A stretch of 64,000 nucleotides of DNA from Circinella minor. Taxonomy: Eukaryota; Mucoromycota; Mucoromycetes; Mucorales; Lichtheimiaceae. Position numbers and translations under genes: made by a program. The notes beneath the pieces are model-generated. The model saw only the letters and a program-made list of their open reading frames with translations. It was not told the origin of the DNA and did not search any database. This document shows positions 11,706 to 25,262 of this stretch, piece after piece. Within the stretch, counting starts at the first letter, position 1. Every line of letters starts with the position of its first letter. The stretch covers positions 1 through 64,000 of the forward strand of contig JAEPRB010000163.1 of assembly GCA_016758965.1 (NCBI GenBank), read 5' to 3'.

Positions 11706-12887
11706 CTATCGAATCGAAACAAAAGCGATAAAAATAACGATCAATGCAACCAGCGCATAACTATAATAATGATGTTGTGTTCTTAAAGAAGATCCAGTTG
11801 AAGGTGGTTGAGATGATGTTGGTTGTGGTGATTGTGATGACCCTGGGCTATTCTTCGAAAGAGGTAGGGATGGAAAAGGTTGTTGAGCAACAATGGCTTT
11901 TTGAATTTGTTCATGAACAATACTTGTAACATGGGCTTGATCAAACCAAAAGAATTGATTCCCACTTGTCAATAACTTGCCAGGATCTGATCCAGGATCT
12001 GGTCGAACATGCATAAAATAATCAGTGACGCCTTTAGTGATACCATAATTAGTTGGATTATTCAATACGTTATCTAAAGTTGCATGTGTATCAATAAGAG
12101 CAATCGTTATATTTGAATACTGTTGTTGCATGGATGTGATGGCTTTATTAAGCTCTTGATTGAATTTTTCGATCCATTGTGATGCATAATTGATTTGATT
12201 GTCTAATCGCATTTTCGGACTATGATCAAATGGTACCATGTTGAATATTAAAAATTGTTTTCCGTTGACTTGCTCCATTAATCGCGCCATCTGGCCCTGA
12301 ATACATACGATAACATCATTTGATTCTACAAAAAAAAATTACACAAATGGTTATATTTTACATTCTTGTGTACTAACTAGGAAAAATGCCTCGGGAATGT
12401 GAAAAGGCACACCCAATTTGGAAAATATTGCATATAGATACCTTGATTTTGAGCCATATCGTTGATTCCAACAAAAATCCCATAAATACTTGTACTGGGG
12501 TCATTTGTTGGATTTTGAGAAAAATAGCTATCTATTTGTTTCATGACGGGTGGGGAAGGACCTTGTTGATGATAACAACATGCACCACCAACAGCAAAAT
12601 TAGATATAGATATATTATCCCATGTCTTTCCCAATTGTTCAATCCATTTCGGACCATTGCTCTGGTCAGTATGATCAGCTAAAAAGAATATTAACTTTAA
12701 TACATTGTACAATTATAGTTTATAAAATAATAATAAAAAAAATTAGTAAATAATATGATTTTTTCTTACCTGTATAAGAATCACCAAATACAATCAATTG
12801 ATTTTTTGACGATTCTTGCGCCATGCAAGTCCAAATAAAGAGTAAGAATAATGTTACATAATAGTATATAATATATGAACATCCCAT
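11706..12887 (-). CDS. Secreted or membrane-anchored GDSL/SGNH hydrolase
   Basis: Three exons (12887-12770, 12678-12442, 12325-11706) give 324 residues. An N-terminal hydrophobic segment (about 6-22) acts as signal peptide. SGNH blocks are visible: nucleophile Ser37 in VFGDSYT, block III GIND at 110-113, and block V Asp247 and His250 in FWFDQAHVT. This places it with fungal GDSL lipases and carbohydrate esterases; the ester substrate cannot be told. After the catalytic domain come a Ser/Pro-rich linker (about 275-300) and a hydrophobic tail (about 303-321) followed only by SIR, which suggests a GPI signal or a single C-terminal membrane span. ATG 12887 was chosen because the in-frame extension to 12920 starts with GTG. 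Confidence 0.87.
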
Positions 12888-15800
12888 TTTTTCTTTATTT
12901 TCTAGATCTTTTATGTACACAAGTCCCCCTTTGTCTTCTTATCTAGCACAGAATCAAATAAAAATTAAATAGAGAGAGAGAAAAAAAAAAAAAAAAAGAG
13001 AGAAAGGGGGAAAATAGAATTGAAAAGAAAAAAAAAAGTCGGAAAACTGTTGTGGATTAAGATAGTCCGAAAAATGATGCACCAATGCCGTATTTAAAAA
13101 GCTAAGCGAGCAATTATCATAGAAAAAAAAGAAGTTTTGTTCGGCTGGGATCATATAAAATAAATGGCTAAGTACTTTCTTATTATTAGTTTCGAACTAA
13201 AACAAGAAAAAAAGTCATTTTCAGGTATAGTTCAAAAAAATTTACCTTTTTTTTTTTTTTTTTTTTTACTTTGTTCTCACTGATCATCCCTATTGCTATC
13301 TTACACTTATAACCTCACATTTAACTTTTATTAATTCATTTAACTAAGATATTGAGTTATATGTCTTGGCAATTTTAGAGTATATCATAATGGGTCCGTG
13401 AGCAACATCTATAATATTTGCACTACTTTTATGGCTGTTGCTACTGGTAACACGAATTTTTATTTCTCCGTAACTAGGAAGCTAAAAAAAATTTATCATT
13501 TTGGTAGAATTTCTAAACGTGTCTCCATTCTATTTTTTTCTATCACTCATAATATTAGCCAGTTTTTTTGGCATTCTCACAATAATAAAAATGACGATTA
13601 TTATTCAGCTATATTAATAACAAGCATACCATGGTTTTTGCATGTCTGAAAAATTTGATTTCATTTTTACTCTCATCCACACTCCTCTCGTCGCTGTTAA
13701 ATATTGTTATTCTTTCTTCCGAGTCTAAAATATATCAATCAATTTTTTTTAGTGACGATGGTACATAACTTTTTAGTTGCTGTTTGATATGACGTTATAT
13801 TCCAACAGTCGGTTGTGAAAAAAAAAAAGTTCCCGATGCAAAATGATGACAGTAAAAGATCAATTTATCTGAAAAAGATTAGGTTCTTATCTCTCATTGA
13901 ATAAACAATAGTCTATTATGTAAATTAAAGAAGAGGCAACTATTATGGTGTAATACTGTCACATGCGTATACTAAATATATCGATTTGTTTTGAGCTTTA
14001 TTTACAGCAGGTACGTATACCATTTCATGCCAAGAAGTTATCTTTTTTTTTATAATGTCAATCTCAACTAGTTATAGTTTAATTAACAGATGCGTCAAAT
14101 CAGGTCATTTTACAGTACACGTGTCGAAAAAATCTTGTTGAGATATACTGCCTTAAATTGACAATATGGTCAATATGTGTGTAACAGGGAAAAAGATCGG
14201 TGCATTGTTGGTACTTCAATAGATAATAAACTACTAGTCTTTCAGACAAGGACGCAGAATTTTTTTTTTAGAAAAGAAAACACTACATATGACAGTATGT
14301 TCTCCTTCAAGAACTTTGAAGGCGATAGTACGATGAACGATTATAATAGTGATTATTCTTAGATTACGATCGTCGTTTAATTTACAAACTTTAAAATATG
14401 ATACGTACATTCACATAGTATATAAGATATTTGTTACCAGTATCTTCCAAAATTGATAAAAAGCGTTGTACTGTGACTATTGATAAACAGTGATACAATT
14501 ATCAGACAGCTTTTGCCAAGAACGTATATAATAATACCATATATAGTAAAATGTCATACTCGTGTATTCGAGTAAACTTTTAACAATTCAGTGAAGAGGA
14601 TGATTAACTAGATTATGCTACTATTGTTTACATAATTATACAAACGATAAAGTCAGAAATAGATTTATTTACTTGTACTACAATGACAAAGAAACATATA
14701 CGTACATGAATTTAACAATGTTCAGAGTTAGTATAAGCTTATAAAATGTAAAATCATTACAGCAGCTTAGCGGCACATTAAGAAATATCGTTTATTGTCG
14801 TGATACTTCTACTTATGGCTCACAAAGAAACCCCCTTTGATGATGAGTTACGTATCTTAATTTTGTTTAGTAGTTGCCATGTGAAATGTCATTACGTACA
14901 GTCTGAGGCTCCTTGTCAACTACTTATTATGATACACATAAGTAACAATAATGCTATGAAAAAGAAGAAGTTTAAGTCATGAATATTTCTATATATATAT
15001 AATTTATGAACAATAACCATTATACTAACATAAGTTTTTTTTTTACTATTATGCAATTTTTTCTTTTTACTGTGAATGTATCAGTATGATTTCTCACCCA
15101 TCATTTCTCATTCCTGGTGGATATCTGTAATTAGCATACTTTACATAATACCACGTTATAATTTATTGGCGAGTGCATATCAAAGATAAAAAAAAAAAGC
15201 ATCGTTGTTTTTTATTTAACTCCGTTGTTCTCACAGTTATCGCTAATATTTATATGTTTAGCTTCTTTTTGAAAAGTCAGCACAGAGACAAAGGGAACGT
15301 CTGAGAAAGGAGTAGAAGATAGTGACCATAGTAGATAATTATTTATGAAGCTCTAAGACATGCTAAATTATGTACTTCATGGACTCATCAAGCTTGTTAC
15401 CTCTTCCGAGTTTTCAGCTGGTTTTTGCGAAACAAATGAAATTTCCTTTAGTATCTAGAATACGCGTAAAGTCAATTCAGTTCTTCCATACGTAAGACAA
15501 ACCATATATCCAATACAAGGACATAACAGTCAGTCGTAATCAATTAATTTCATACTGTTGGTTGGCCAAAAAAAGAAGAGTAAAGTTAGAAAAAAGTTTA
15601 GATTACTTTAACAAAGATGACATGGCACTCTGTTCATTATTGCCATAAAAAGCTCAAGTTACTGTAAACGGTTACATGACATTCTCTTGAACATAGTGTC
15701 TATAATATTTTTACTAGTTTGAGTGTATTATTGCCTGTGATAAATTCAATGGTTTTAGGAAATATAATATAAAATAAAAAAAAAGCAATTTTTTGTTTTA

Positions 15801-18800
15801 GTTTTTATGGATATCAGAAGCGTGTTATTATGTATATTCTACAATCGGATGTCAGGCAAAAATAAGAATAAGATTTTAAAAAAAAAAATATTATAGCTTT
15901 GTTCTGCTGCAGAACGGGCAAAGGTTCAACGCTGCATACGTAGCAAAAACGTTCACTGAACTAAACGTGGTTTTACTACATGTGTACGTAGTAGTCCTTT
16001 AATGATAATATGACATGTGGCTGTTCTTTCTTACTTTTCAGTCTATGGATTAGAATTATTTGCTTAATTCATTAAATGTTTAGTAGTGAAAATCTTTACG
16101 AAAGAAAACATGAATTCGAACATAAACAAATATCTATATGTAAATGTATGTAGATATTATGCGGAGTTACTAGCAAAAAAATACAGATTATACAGTTTGA
16201 TGTTGTTCCTGTTTTAATTCTGCTACAGGGTCAAGTACGCTCACATTGTCACTTGTTGTATGAGAACATTTCATTCTACTTAAAACTTGAATAACTCTAT
16301 AGTAACGATAATTATATATCCAAAGAGAAAAAAAGATATATGGAGGATTCTATCTATTATGAAATTACATTGCGGATGTACAGCACGAAACGAATAAAAA
16401 AACCGTAAAACCTAAATGCTCAAAAACCATGAAAAGAAAAAAGACTATGTATCTATATTACGCATATAATATGGTAGAGTAAGGTACAGGGTTTTGGATT
16501 CATTTGTAGACGCAAACCTTCTAACTTTTTGGTTATAGGAGCAATTTGTTTTCTTGTATGACATATGGTTTTGTTCACCTATGATGGGTAATTTTGTTCG
16601 CTTTTAAGTATTAAGAAAATTTCTTGGAAGACCAAAGATTTACGAGGTTTTGCATTCGGAAATGCAAAATTCTATACTATAAAAAATCAAATCGCTCATT
16701 TGTCTAGTTTATCTTTTTCTTCTTTACTTAGGTGATGCACAGATAGTTATTATTGTTGTAATATCACCAGGGATAAACGTGGCTTGCGATACTCATGGGG
16801 TATACACAATCTTCCAGCACCTTGACTATTTATTATTATCGGTCCGTATATTACATAGGTATCCTTTTTTTTTTTAGCTCGTCAGTAAAGTAAGTATTAT
16901 ATACATGAATGTGAATAAAATAGCTTTCATCATGGTATATGGATTTTTTGTTAATAATTACTAGTAGTGGCTATGATGAAGAGCAGAGTTTTGTGAATTG
17001 GGGGCATCAAATCATCCATTTGATACGTAGTAGAACATGTAGTTAAAAAAGCACATGCTTCACACAATTTTTTTAAAAAAAAATATTATACGTACGTAGT
17101 TATTTTTTAGTCATCATCACACTTTTTTATATAAACTTTATTATTACGTACGTATAATATAATTTTAACTATTAAAAAGTTAATTACACCAGGCAGAATA
17201 AGTTTTCAGCACCAAGGTTCTACGTAATATAAAAAACCAATACGCTTCAATTCATTTACTACGTATAATTTGTTTTTTACTTTTTATCCAAAGTACGTAA
17301 CCTCCAGCTTACTTACGACAAATGGAGAGTTTTATTTACCATCTCTATATCCAACGGTATATAGAATGGTACAACAATGAATCTCATTTCTTGTCACTCC
17401 TAGCACAAAGTGTTAATTAGAGTAAAAAAAAAATACTGGGCCTGAGCGGTGGCACCTACCATTCATTACTCACTGAAAAATAGACTATTTTATTTTCCTT
17501 ATTCTTTTGATTTCTCGAAGTGTGATGTTGCACCATTTTACGTTTTTGGAAGAATGGTCGGTTCTTCTTATACACTATTCCATTATTCAACTATCCATTA
17601 TCGAAAAAGGCAAAATGACAAAGATAAAAAAAAAAATCATTGGAGCAAAAGAAAACAGGATGACAAGTTGATAAACGCCTTGCGGTCGGACACACACTTT
17701 ATAAACATGTTTACTACTACTAATGAACATAACCCTGCTGACATTGTTTTTTTTTTTTTTTGTTCGGCTGATGACAACAAGGTAACAGGTCCGTTCGTAT
17801 TTCTTTTTTTTATTGTCATGCCGTTCAAAATAAATAAAAATGTAACAAAATGTGTAACTCAAAATTTACTTTTTGGTAAACAAAACAAAATAAAATTTTA
17901 CCAGCTCAAAAAGTAAAAGTTTTGAAAAAAAGAATTGCAAAAAAAATACCTTTTATTTTCTTGAAGTGGGGTTTTCTGCTCCTATGAGACAACATAATAG
18001 CCAAGAAAAAAACGTTTTTTTTTTTTTTTGATGCACAAATGGATTATATTGACCATTCCAACAAAATTATGGCTTGAATATAAAAGTATTTGAAATAAAT
18101 ACGTATTGTATTTTTTAAAGCAAAAGCAATAATTTTTTTTTCTTTGTTTCAAGGTACGTATCTCGATAATATATCATTGAAGGAGAAGCTATTCTGACTC
18201 CTACCAGATTTTAACTCCTAGATTCTATTAGATTTGAGTGTTTGAAACACACACCTAATACATAAAAATAAACAGTGTATGTATCAGAAGTCCTATGATA
18301 TACTAGGGGTTTTCATAGTTTTAAGTTCATGCAGTAAAGTTAATTATTACTTGTAATATGTACAATGACTTATATAACATAGAAAAGAAAAATATGACGA
18401 CACATTGCCTAATTATGTATATATATATTGGTTCGTGGGGTCTACGTACACATGCTATAAAATTTATTCAGGAGCTCAAACATGAATTATATATTATATA
18501 TCACAAGGAAGTTTAATTTTGTTTAAATAAAAAATTAATGATGGTTCTGATTATAAGAAAGAGATAACACGTATAAAAATTTAGATTCACAGAGTCGATG
18601 TTACTTTATATATATTGTTAACAACCCTTCTTTAACTTAAATCAACACCTATTAAGAATGTAGATGCAGTAAATTCATAGAGAAAAATTACTAGTGTTCC
18701 GGATGAAGTAGTAAAGTGGTGATAGTATTAGGGAGACAGTAAAAGGATGAGCAAAAAGCGGATGTCGAGGAAGGAGGGGCAGAGAAAATTGAGTATGAAC

Positions 18801-20687
18801 GTTTTATTTATTTTTTTAATGATTAATAAAGAAAGGAGGTTAAAAAAATAAAGATGTTGAATATACCTGTAAAGAATACAAAGGCACAAGAGTCTTCTTT
18901 GGAAGTATCTTAAGAAGAGGCGTGGAGGTAAATAAGTTTTCTTATCTCTCCCTTCATACTTTTTGTCAATAATAAATTTGACAATTTCGGGGATGGGACG
19001 AAGCTATTACTAGAATTATTAAGAATAAAATCGACATGATAAATCGCTTGTTTTTTGTTGGTGTCGTAATAAATATAGTAAAGATAGTATAAGAATGACA
19101 ATGTCTGTTTTTTTTTTTTTATTATTTTCATCAGGATAGAAAGTATGTCGATCAGAATATATGTATATAATGTGTTTCTTGTCATTTAAAAGGGAGAAGA
19201 CATAAATGAGTTCCATAACTGACGAAAATACAATGTCAATTTAGAAATAGTGTATATCATTGTTATGTACTCTTTCATTGACGAGCTATGTGAATGATGA
19301 TGAGTACGTAACACTGATCCAGAGACTCAAAAACTATTTACTATGCATATCGATTTTGAAAAATATGAACATGGAAATTTGTTATTGTAGTGGGAAGAGT
19401 AACTATATTACCAAATTCTATTTTTTTATAGATGGTGCAGGATCATCTTGTACGACTTTGCGGACAGATAAAAAAAAAAGCGCAACGTCTTGCTATACTG
19501 AATTCGGGAACCAAACAAGGCGTTTTTATATATTATTGTGTTGCCGTATGCTTCATGTGCGTAATACAAAGTGCGAAACCGAATCAAATGGGAGAGGGGG
19601 GTAGAGATCTAAGAGGATTTTAACAAATCGATTTTTGATATGTACCTTTCTCTGTTACAACAATTGTACTAACTAAACTCTCTGGGGTTTTACTCAACTA
19701 CATAGTAAAAGCACTTATTTTTTTTCCACAAACAATATTAATAAAAATTAAATATTATACAATAGTAGTTGTACAAAAAAATCTTTATTCCTGAACCCTG
19801 GGGATAATGAAAAGCAAAAAAACTGTGAATTCCCACACTTTCCCATTTTTTTTGGTGACGAGCGAGACGCTCAAGCCGCCTACTGGCTTTGGGAAATGTG
19901 GTCATGAACATAACACAACACATGTACCCATTTATATAATGAAAAAAACTTGGCCAGTCGATAAAATAAAATAAAATAATCGGATCATTGTATTCTAAAA
20001 TAAAACAATTTATTCGTCAAGAACGAATAATCTTAATTTGAGTTCAAAACAATTGTTTTCTCATCTTTTCATTATTACTATACTTCCCCCACCTCTTTTT
20101 TTTTTTTCCACTTCCCCCAATGAGCAACATCGCTCACCTGGTTGCTGTGTTCATATTATTTAGTGTAGTAATAGTATGAACTCCCCCACTTCTCCTTTTC
20201 TTTTTTTTAACTCCCCGGAGACATAACTGCATAAAAAGCTTTTTTCTGGCTGTGTGTGTATAACTTAATATTATTATTACTTTTTGCTTGCACAGTACAT
20301 AGTAACTTTTTTTTTCTCCCTTTTTTGCACCCTTCATTTTGCACTTTTCTTTTTTCGTTTCGTTTCGCATTTGCTCTTTTATTTTTTAAGTTGACATGCT
20401 TTTGTTTTGTATTTCATTTGAGTAACAAATTGTAACTAGTTAATTGTCTTTTTCTCATTCTGTCATTATTCTTATTATACATATATACATATATACTTAC
20501 ACACATATAACCGGCATTCAAAGCATAATAACAACCTCTTTAATTCTTTCAAAAACATAAGCCAACTACCTCATTTGGAAAACAAAAAAAAAAGCAACAG
20601 AAAAGACGGCGACAATAATAATAATACGAAACGCTTTATAACACGTACTTCATATATATATATATTTTTCATTATATGTATATATAA
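12888..20687. other. 7.8 kb gene-poor AT-rich region
   Basis: No gene was supported here on either strand. It holds many homopolymer A and T runs and about twenty copies of the palindromic hexamer TACGTA, clustered at about 15.9-17.3 kb and overlapping at 17089-17098 and 17145-17154. The longest open frame (17449-17916, plus) starts with GTG and has the composition of translated AT-rich spacer. The last 500 bp or so are pyrimidine-rich and probably hold the promoter and leader of the HMG-box gene. No tRNA, rRNA or transposase sequence was recognised. Confidence 0.6.
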
Positions 20688-23600
20688 ATGCAAAATCATC
20701 GAACACAATTTAACGCCATTGATTCTTATTTGAATCAGAATCGTGTAAATTACGTGGAAATGATATCACGCCCACCCACACAGCAACCACACGAGAATAA
20801 TGGAAATAGCGACAACCACGATGTTCATACCAGGCGGTCGAACTTATTTACCCCGCCAGGGGCTAACTGGATTTCACGAAAGAAGTGCGCGGCATCATCA
20901 CCTGGGCCAAATAGGGTGTTACCTCAGCCTCAGTCTATGAACCATTTTCCATACCAGGCAACCGTAACTATGCTACCGACACCTCCACCCGTGAATAATA
21001 ACAATAATATCAGGTTGCCAACAAGTGCTTCCATGTCAACCACCAATAATGTTATAGCAACAGCCCATCCTCTTCATCATCGTTATTCACATGAGGGAAG
21101 AAAACAAGGGGCGGATCAATTTCCTCCATTATCAGCTCATTGGTCATCTTCCTCTTCGTTTCATGTACGTTTTGTGGGAGAAAAAGAGAAAGAGAAAAAA
21201 AAAAGAGACTTTTAGTTTGTATAACATCCTTAATACAAGCTTGTCAAATAAACAATATTTATATTACTTTTTTATAGGAAGATAGTACGGATCGGGAGCA
21301 TTGGCGCCATTCCGAAGAGAACGGTGTACAACATGGTTTGTTTGCTTCTCTTTTTATTTTATTGGTGTTGTATTATTTATGGAATTAAAAGTTTTAGAGT
21401 CAATTGTTTCTAACGCTTACTTTTTTTTTTTTTTTTACTTCTTCTGCGTGCCCTAAAAAAAATTAATAGTAGAGAGGCATGAAGGTGGTTTATCACCACA
21501 TAATATTTTGTCTGAGAATGACAAAGCCTATTTAGGTAATATTGTAGTCAATTTTATGCTGTTTATTGTGTATAAGAATGATAAAAAGCTGATATGAATA
21601 TATTTGTTTGTGTGTATCAAATACACTTTTTTTGGGGGTGCATTGTATTTTTTTTTGGGGGGGATCCTTTATCTAGATCGGCGAGATAATCATTTCATAC
21701 CTATAGATATACCAAATAACAACCATAACCACAATAATTATAATAATGACAACGATAATAATAATTGGTGGAAGCGACAAGATCCTATTGAACAGCAACA
21801 AGAACAATATCATCACCATCGACAACAACATCAGTATAGTTCTATTTCCTTTCGGAATGATTATGAAGAGCCATCAAATAATACAAAACTTGTTTCTAAT
21901 AACAAACAAGCTGACCGACCCAAGAAGAAAAGAAGTAAAAACGCATTTTTTGTATTTAGTGAGGAACGGCGTGAACAACTCCGAGCTCAACAACCAAGGA
22001 TACGTAATTCTGATTTAAATAGATTATTAGGCAAAGAATGGAAAGAATTGAGTGAGGTAAAAATAAAATTAGAATAAAAACAAAAGTATTAGTCTATTAT
22101 TAAAGCAAAATCTCACACCAAAGACAACAACAATGATAACTAATTCACAGGAGAATAAGTCACATTACAAGCATCGAGCCGAGATTCTTAAAGAACAAGA
22201 CAATCAGTGTTTGGAGCAAGAACAGCAACTACAGCATTCATCACCTAATGTTCATCATAACGCAAATAACAATGATATAGTAAAAAGTTTATTGGTATCT
22301 TCATCATCATCACCTTCTTCATCATCGTCCCCGCCAATACCTTATTATTCTACTTCACCGGTTCAACGTAACAATCATTATCAACATTATCATGAGCAAC
22401 ATTCAGCATCACCAAGTCAGTTTACAACAAATAGCCATAATGATTATTCTACTACAAATCATCAGCATAATGAATCAAGAAATAACAATATGTTCACAAC
22501 CTCAAGACATTTGAGTATCAGCAGTGAAAGATCACATGATGCATTATTTGTCTCAGCAAACAATACAGACTGGCATTCCTCATCTAATTCTGGTTCCAAA
22601 AATGATGATGATGATGATGACGATGATAACGTACAAGTAGAATACGAAGAAAATAATGAAGAAATAGAAGAAATACACGATAGTAATGAATCTCCTTCTT
22701 CTTCTCCATTGAACGGTACAACTACAACAAGTAATAACTCACGTAATGTTGTGAGTGTAGCAAGTCATTCTGGTGCAGCCGAAGCGGAAGCGTTGGCAGG
22801 ATTGACTTCATCTATGCAACGAAATGATGCACTTAGACGGTTAGCTTATAAGCGACACGGGGAAAAGCCAAAGCGAGTAAAACGCCCACCAAATGCTTAT
22901 CTTTTGTTTAACCGTGATGTACGTCATAAAATTTTGGATGGGAATCCCAACCTCACTGTTTCTGAAATTAGTAAAGAAATTAGTGAGCGATGGAATACTT
23001 TATCAGAGGTAAAAAAAAAAAACAAAAAAAAAACAATAGTCGTTGTAATTCTTGATAAAATAAGATAATAATAATTATAACAATCACTCACTATTTATAG
23101 GAAAGCAAGGCATATTATAATCAAGAAGCAGCTCGATTAAAACAAAGGCACATGGATGATAATCCAAACTTTATTTATACCCGACGATCCAAAGCCGAAT
23201 TGGAAGAAGCCGGATATCGGTCACGCCCATCCAAGAAGCGAAAAATTGACGACGTTATTACGACGACAGCAACAGCAGCTAATGATGATGACCCTCATCA
23301 ACAACAGTTGCAAAAGAACAGAAATAGCAGCAACGATAAACAAAATGGGGGTGTAAAAGAACGAGACCCAAGAGGTCGTAAAAAGAAGCGTTTAAAAAAT
23401 CCAACAGCACCTAAACATCCCATGTCTGGATTTTTATTCTACTCCATTAAAGTACGGTCTGAAATAGTAGAACGTATGCCCAAAGCTACTGTTGGGGAAA
23501 TAAGCAAAGTGATTGCTGAACGATGGCGTAAATTAGATGAAGAAGATCGTTCACCTTATGTTCAACAGGCAAAAATGGATAAAGAACGATATGCTCGAGA

Positions 23601-23847
23601 AATGGAATCATTTACTGCAACCATGGTAGAGGGATTGGATGAAGCTATAATGAATGGTAGTAATGGTAACCATCATCATCATCATCGTCAAGGGAATATG
23701 TCTCCTGTGGAATTAGATAGTCATACGATAGCAACAGTGGCACAAATGGTGAACCCAAGAGGAGAACATTTACTGCCTCCATTATCGTCATCTAGCAGCC
23801 CGAGACAATATCAAGTATTACCTGCTACTCCTCGTAATGATGAATAA
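20688..23847 (+). CDS. Triple HMG-box DNA-binding protein
   Basis: Six exons (20688-21164, 21278-21335, 21470-21535, 21677-22056, 22151-23008, 23101-23847) give 861 residues. Three HMG boxes are present: box 1 from about 281 (RPKKKRSKNAFFVF), box 2 from about 568 (KRVKRPPNAYLLFNRD) and box 3 from about 712 (KNPTAPKHPMSGFLFYSI). Between them lie low-complexity Asn, His, Ser and acidic linkers, including a run of Asp at about 22607-22627. A basic patch PSKKRKID (after box 2) is a likely nuclear signal. Boxes 1 and 2 are each cut by an intron at the same codon, just after the conserved LSE; box 3 has no intron. The acceptor of exon 3 could lie 3 nt later. The neighbours are not those of a Mucorales sex locus. 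It is probably a nuclear regulator or architectural factor; targets are unknown. Confidence 0.83.
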
Positions 23848-24061
23848 GAGTACTACATATATATATATGGTATTCTTTTTTCCTTTTTTTTTTTTTTGTA
23901 TATATTTTTTTGCAAATGATTCAATTATAAATATAAACATACAGTCTTATATAACTTCTTGTTTTTAAGAAGGATAATAGAAAAAAGGTCAGGGAAAAAG
24001 TGAACACAATATTTACATTAAAAGAATAAGCAAGCTTATTTACTATAATTATAAAGAAGGT

Positions 24062-24703
24062 TTATCCATAATATATTTTTTGAATACCTTGTTTTGATTC
24101 ATCACAAATTACACATACTGATATTTCTTTTACACATGGTTCACAGTAACCTATATTTTAAATTACTGGTATGTTAAACAGGTAATATATGTATATATGA
24201 CTATAATATGGACGTGTATATTAAATACATCATTTTAACTTACAAAAATGAAAGCAAGGTAACAAAGCAAACTCAACACCACGCTTTCCACACACTCGAC
24301 ACTTCATGCTTTTTTGTCTAGCTCTTAATGAATCATCCTTTTTCACCAACGTCTCATGTTGTTCAGTCACACTAGCCAGGTCATTTTCCAAGTCAATTTG
24401 TTTCAACTGATCCAAAAGTCGTCCTTCTTTTTGTAATTCTAATTCAGAATGAATTTGTTTTTTTCGTTCCAAAAGTTCACTGATTTTTCGTTTTATTTCG
24501 TCTACTTGATTAGTAGCTTTTTCATATTCAGTAGACGAGGTGTCAGTAGATTCCATTAGTTGAGAAATGTCACTTGTATATTGTTCATGAAGCTTTTGGT
24601 ACTGTACTTGGTCATTTTTTAAACGAGCAGTTAAAGTTTGTAATTCATCGAGTCGACGGGATAAAGAATTTTGATGATCATGGTTATTTTCAGTTGTTGT
24701 CAT
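24062..24703 (-). CDS. Coiled-coil protein with C-terminal RING-type zinc finger
   Basis: Two exons (24703-24244, 24150-24062) encode 182 residues. Residues about 10-130 are a long heptad-rich coiled coil (RRLDELQTLTARLKND, then ISELLERKKQIHSELELQ). The C-terminal 50 residues form a C3HC4-like RING: MKCRVCGKRGVEFALLPC, then H-F-C, then CEPC and CVIC. The intron splits the codon of the cysteine that follows FHF. This architecture suggests an E3 ubiquitin ligase that oligomerises through the helix, but no substrate can be named. ATG 24703 is preferred; an extension to 24766 begins with GTG. It converges on the HMG-box gene, with about 215 bp between stop codons. Confidence 0.78.
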
Positions 24704-25058
24704 GGTAATACGTTGAAAGTGAAAAATAAAATGGAGAGAAAATCTCTGTCCAACGTGAACAACCATCCCCCGAAAAAATAAAAAAAGACTTGGGTGTGAA
24801 ACCGTTCAGACAAATGATACCAATAAGAATTATATGATTATTTAATTTAGTATAGTAAGCTTTGTTATTTTTATTGATATTATCAATCTACAAATTCATC
24901 GTGATAAAATACATGTATATACAAATCAGTTATAAATGCAAAAGAACAGGTATATTGAGTTTCTTAGGTACAAGATTAGATCGATTGATTGACGGTGAAC
25001 TTTTAAATGCGAAAAAAAATAAGCAAAGATATCAAAGATATAAATTACTTTTCCATAC

Positions 25059-25130
25059 CTGGTCAGCTCGCTCCACTCTCCTCAATCTTGATCGATTTAA
25101 TCCAAAAACAATATAGCGACGAAAACCCAT
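25059..25130 (-). CDS. Possible first exon of a small unknown gene
   Basis: An ATG in good context (ACACAATGG) opens 24 codons, MGFRRYIVFGLNRSR and so on, running straight into a GTATGG splice donor at 25058. The codons look coding and the patch is richer in GC than its surroundings. No downstream exon could be fixed. Acceptors at about 25001 and 24970 would end the protein after only about 7-10 more residues. It may be a basic microprotein or simply chance. Confidence 0.22.
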
Positions 25131-25239
25131 TGTGTTTCCTTTCAAATGAAATCCATACCTTTCTTTTGTGTGTTATCTTAGGCCTTCCTTCCTTTTTTAA
25201 AAGCACATGTATGGATGGAATTATGCAAATACAAAACAA

Positions 25240-25262
25240 TTGAAATTGAAATTGAAATTGAG
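25240..25262. repeat. TTGAAA hexamer tandem repeat
   Basis: About four head-to-tail copies of TTGAAA in intergenic DNA. It is a simple microsatellite with no evident role. Confidence 0.8.

Noticed and set aside
17449..17916. 155-codon open frame in the large gene-poor region
   Set aside because: It opens with GTG, is built from homopolymer-driven Lys and Phe runs and contains no domain. It overlaps an equally long frame on the other strand. No flanking splice pattern was found.
19432..19623. 63-codon frame in a slightly GC-richer patch
   Set aside because: It begins after a TATAG like an exon, but it matches no family and has no partner exon. It could be a decayed fragment but cannot be supported.
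21604..21676. Upstream extension of the HMG exon containing a G run
   Set aside because: It begins without ATG and contains TTTTTGGGG runs. The acceptor TCTAG at 21676 restores the frame from the previous exon.
20688..24703. Mating-type (sex) locus of Mucorales
   Set aside because: The sex locus carries one single-HMG gene between a triose phosphate transporter and an RNA helicase. Here the gene has three boxes and the neighbours are a RING protein and gene-free DNA.
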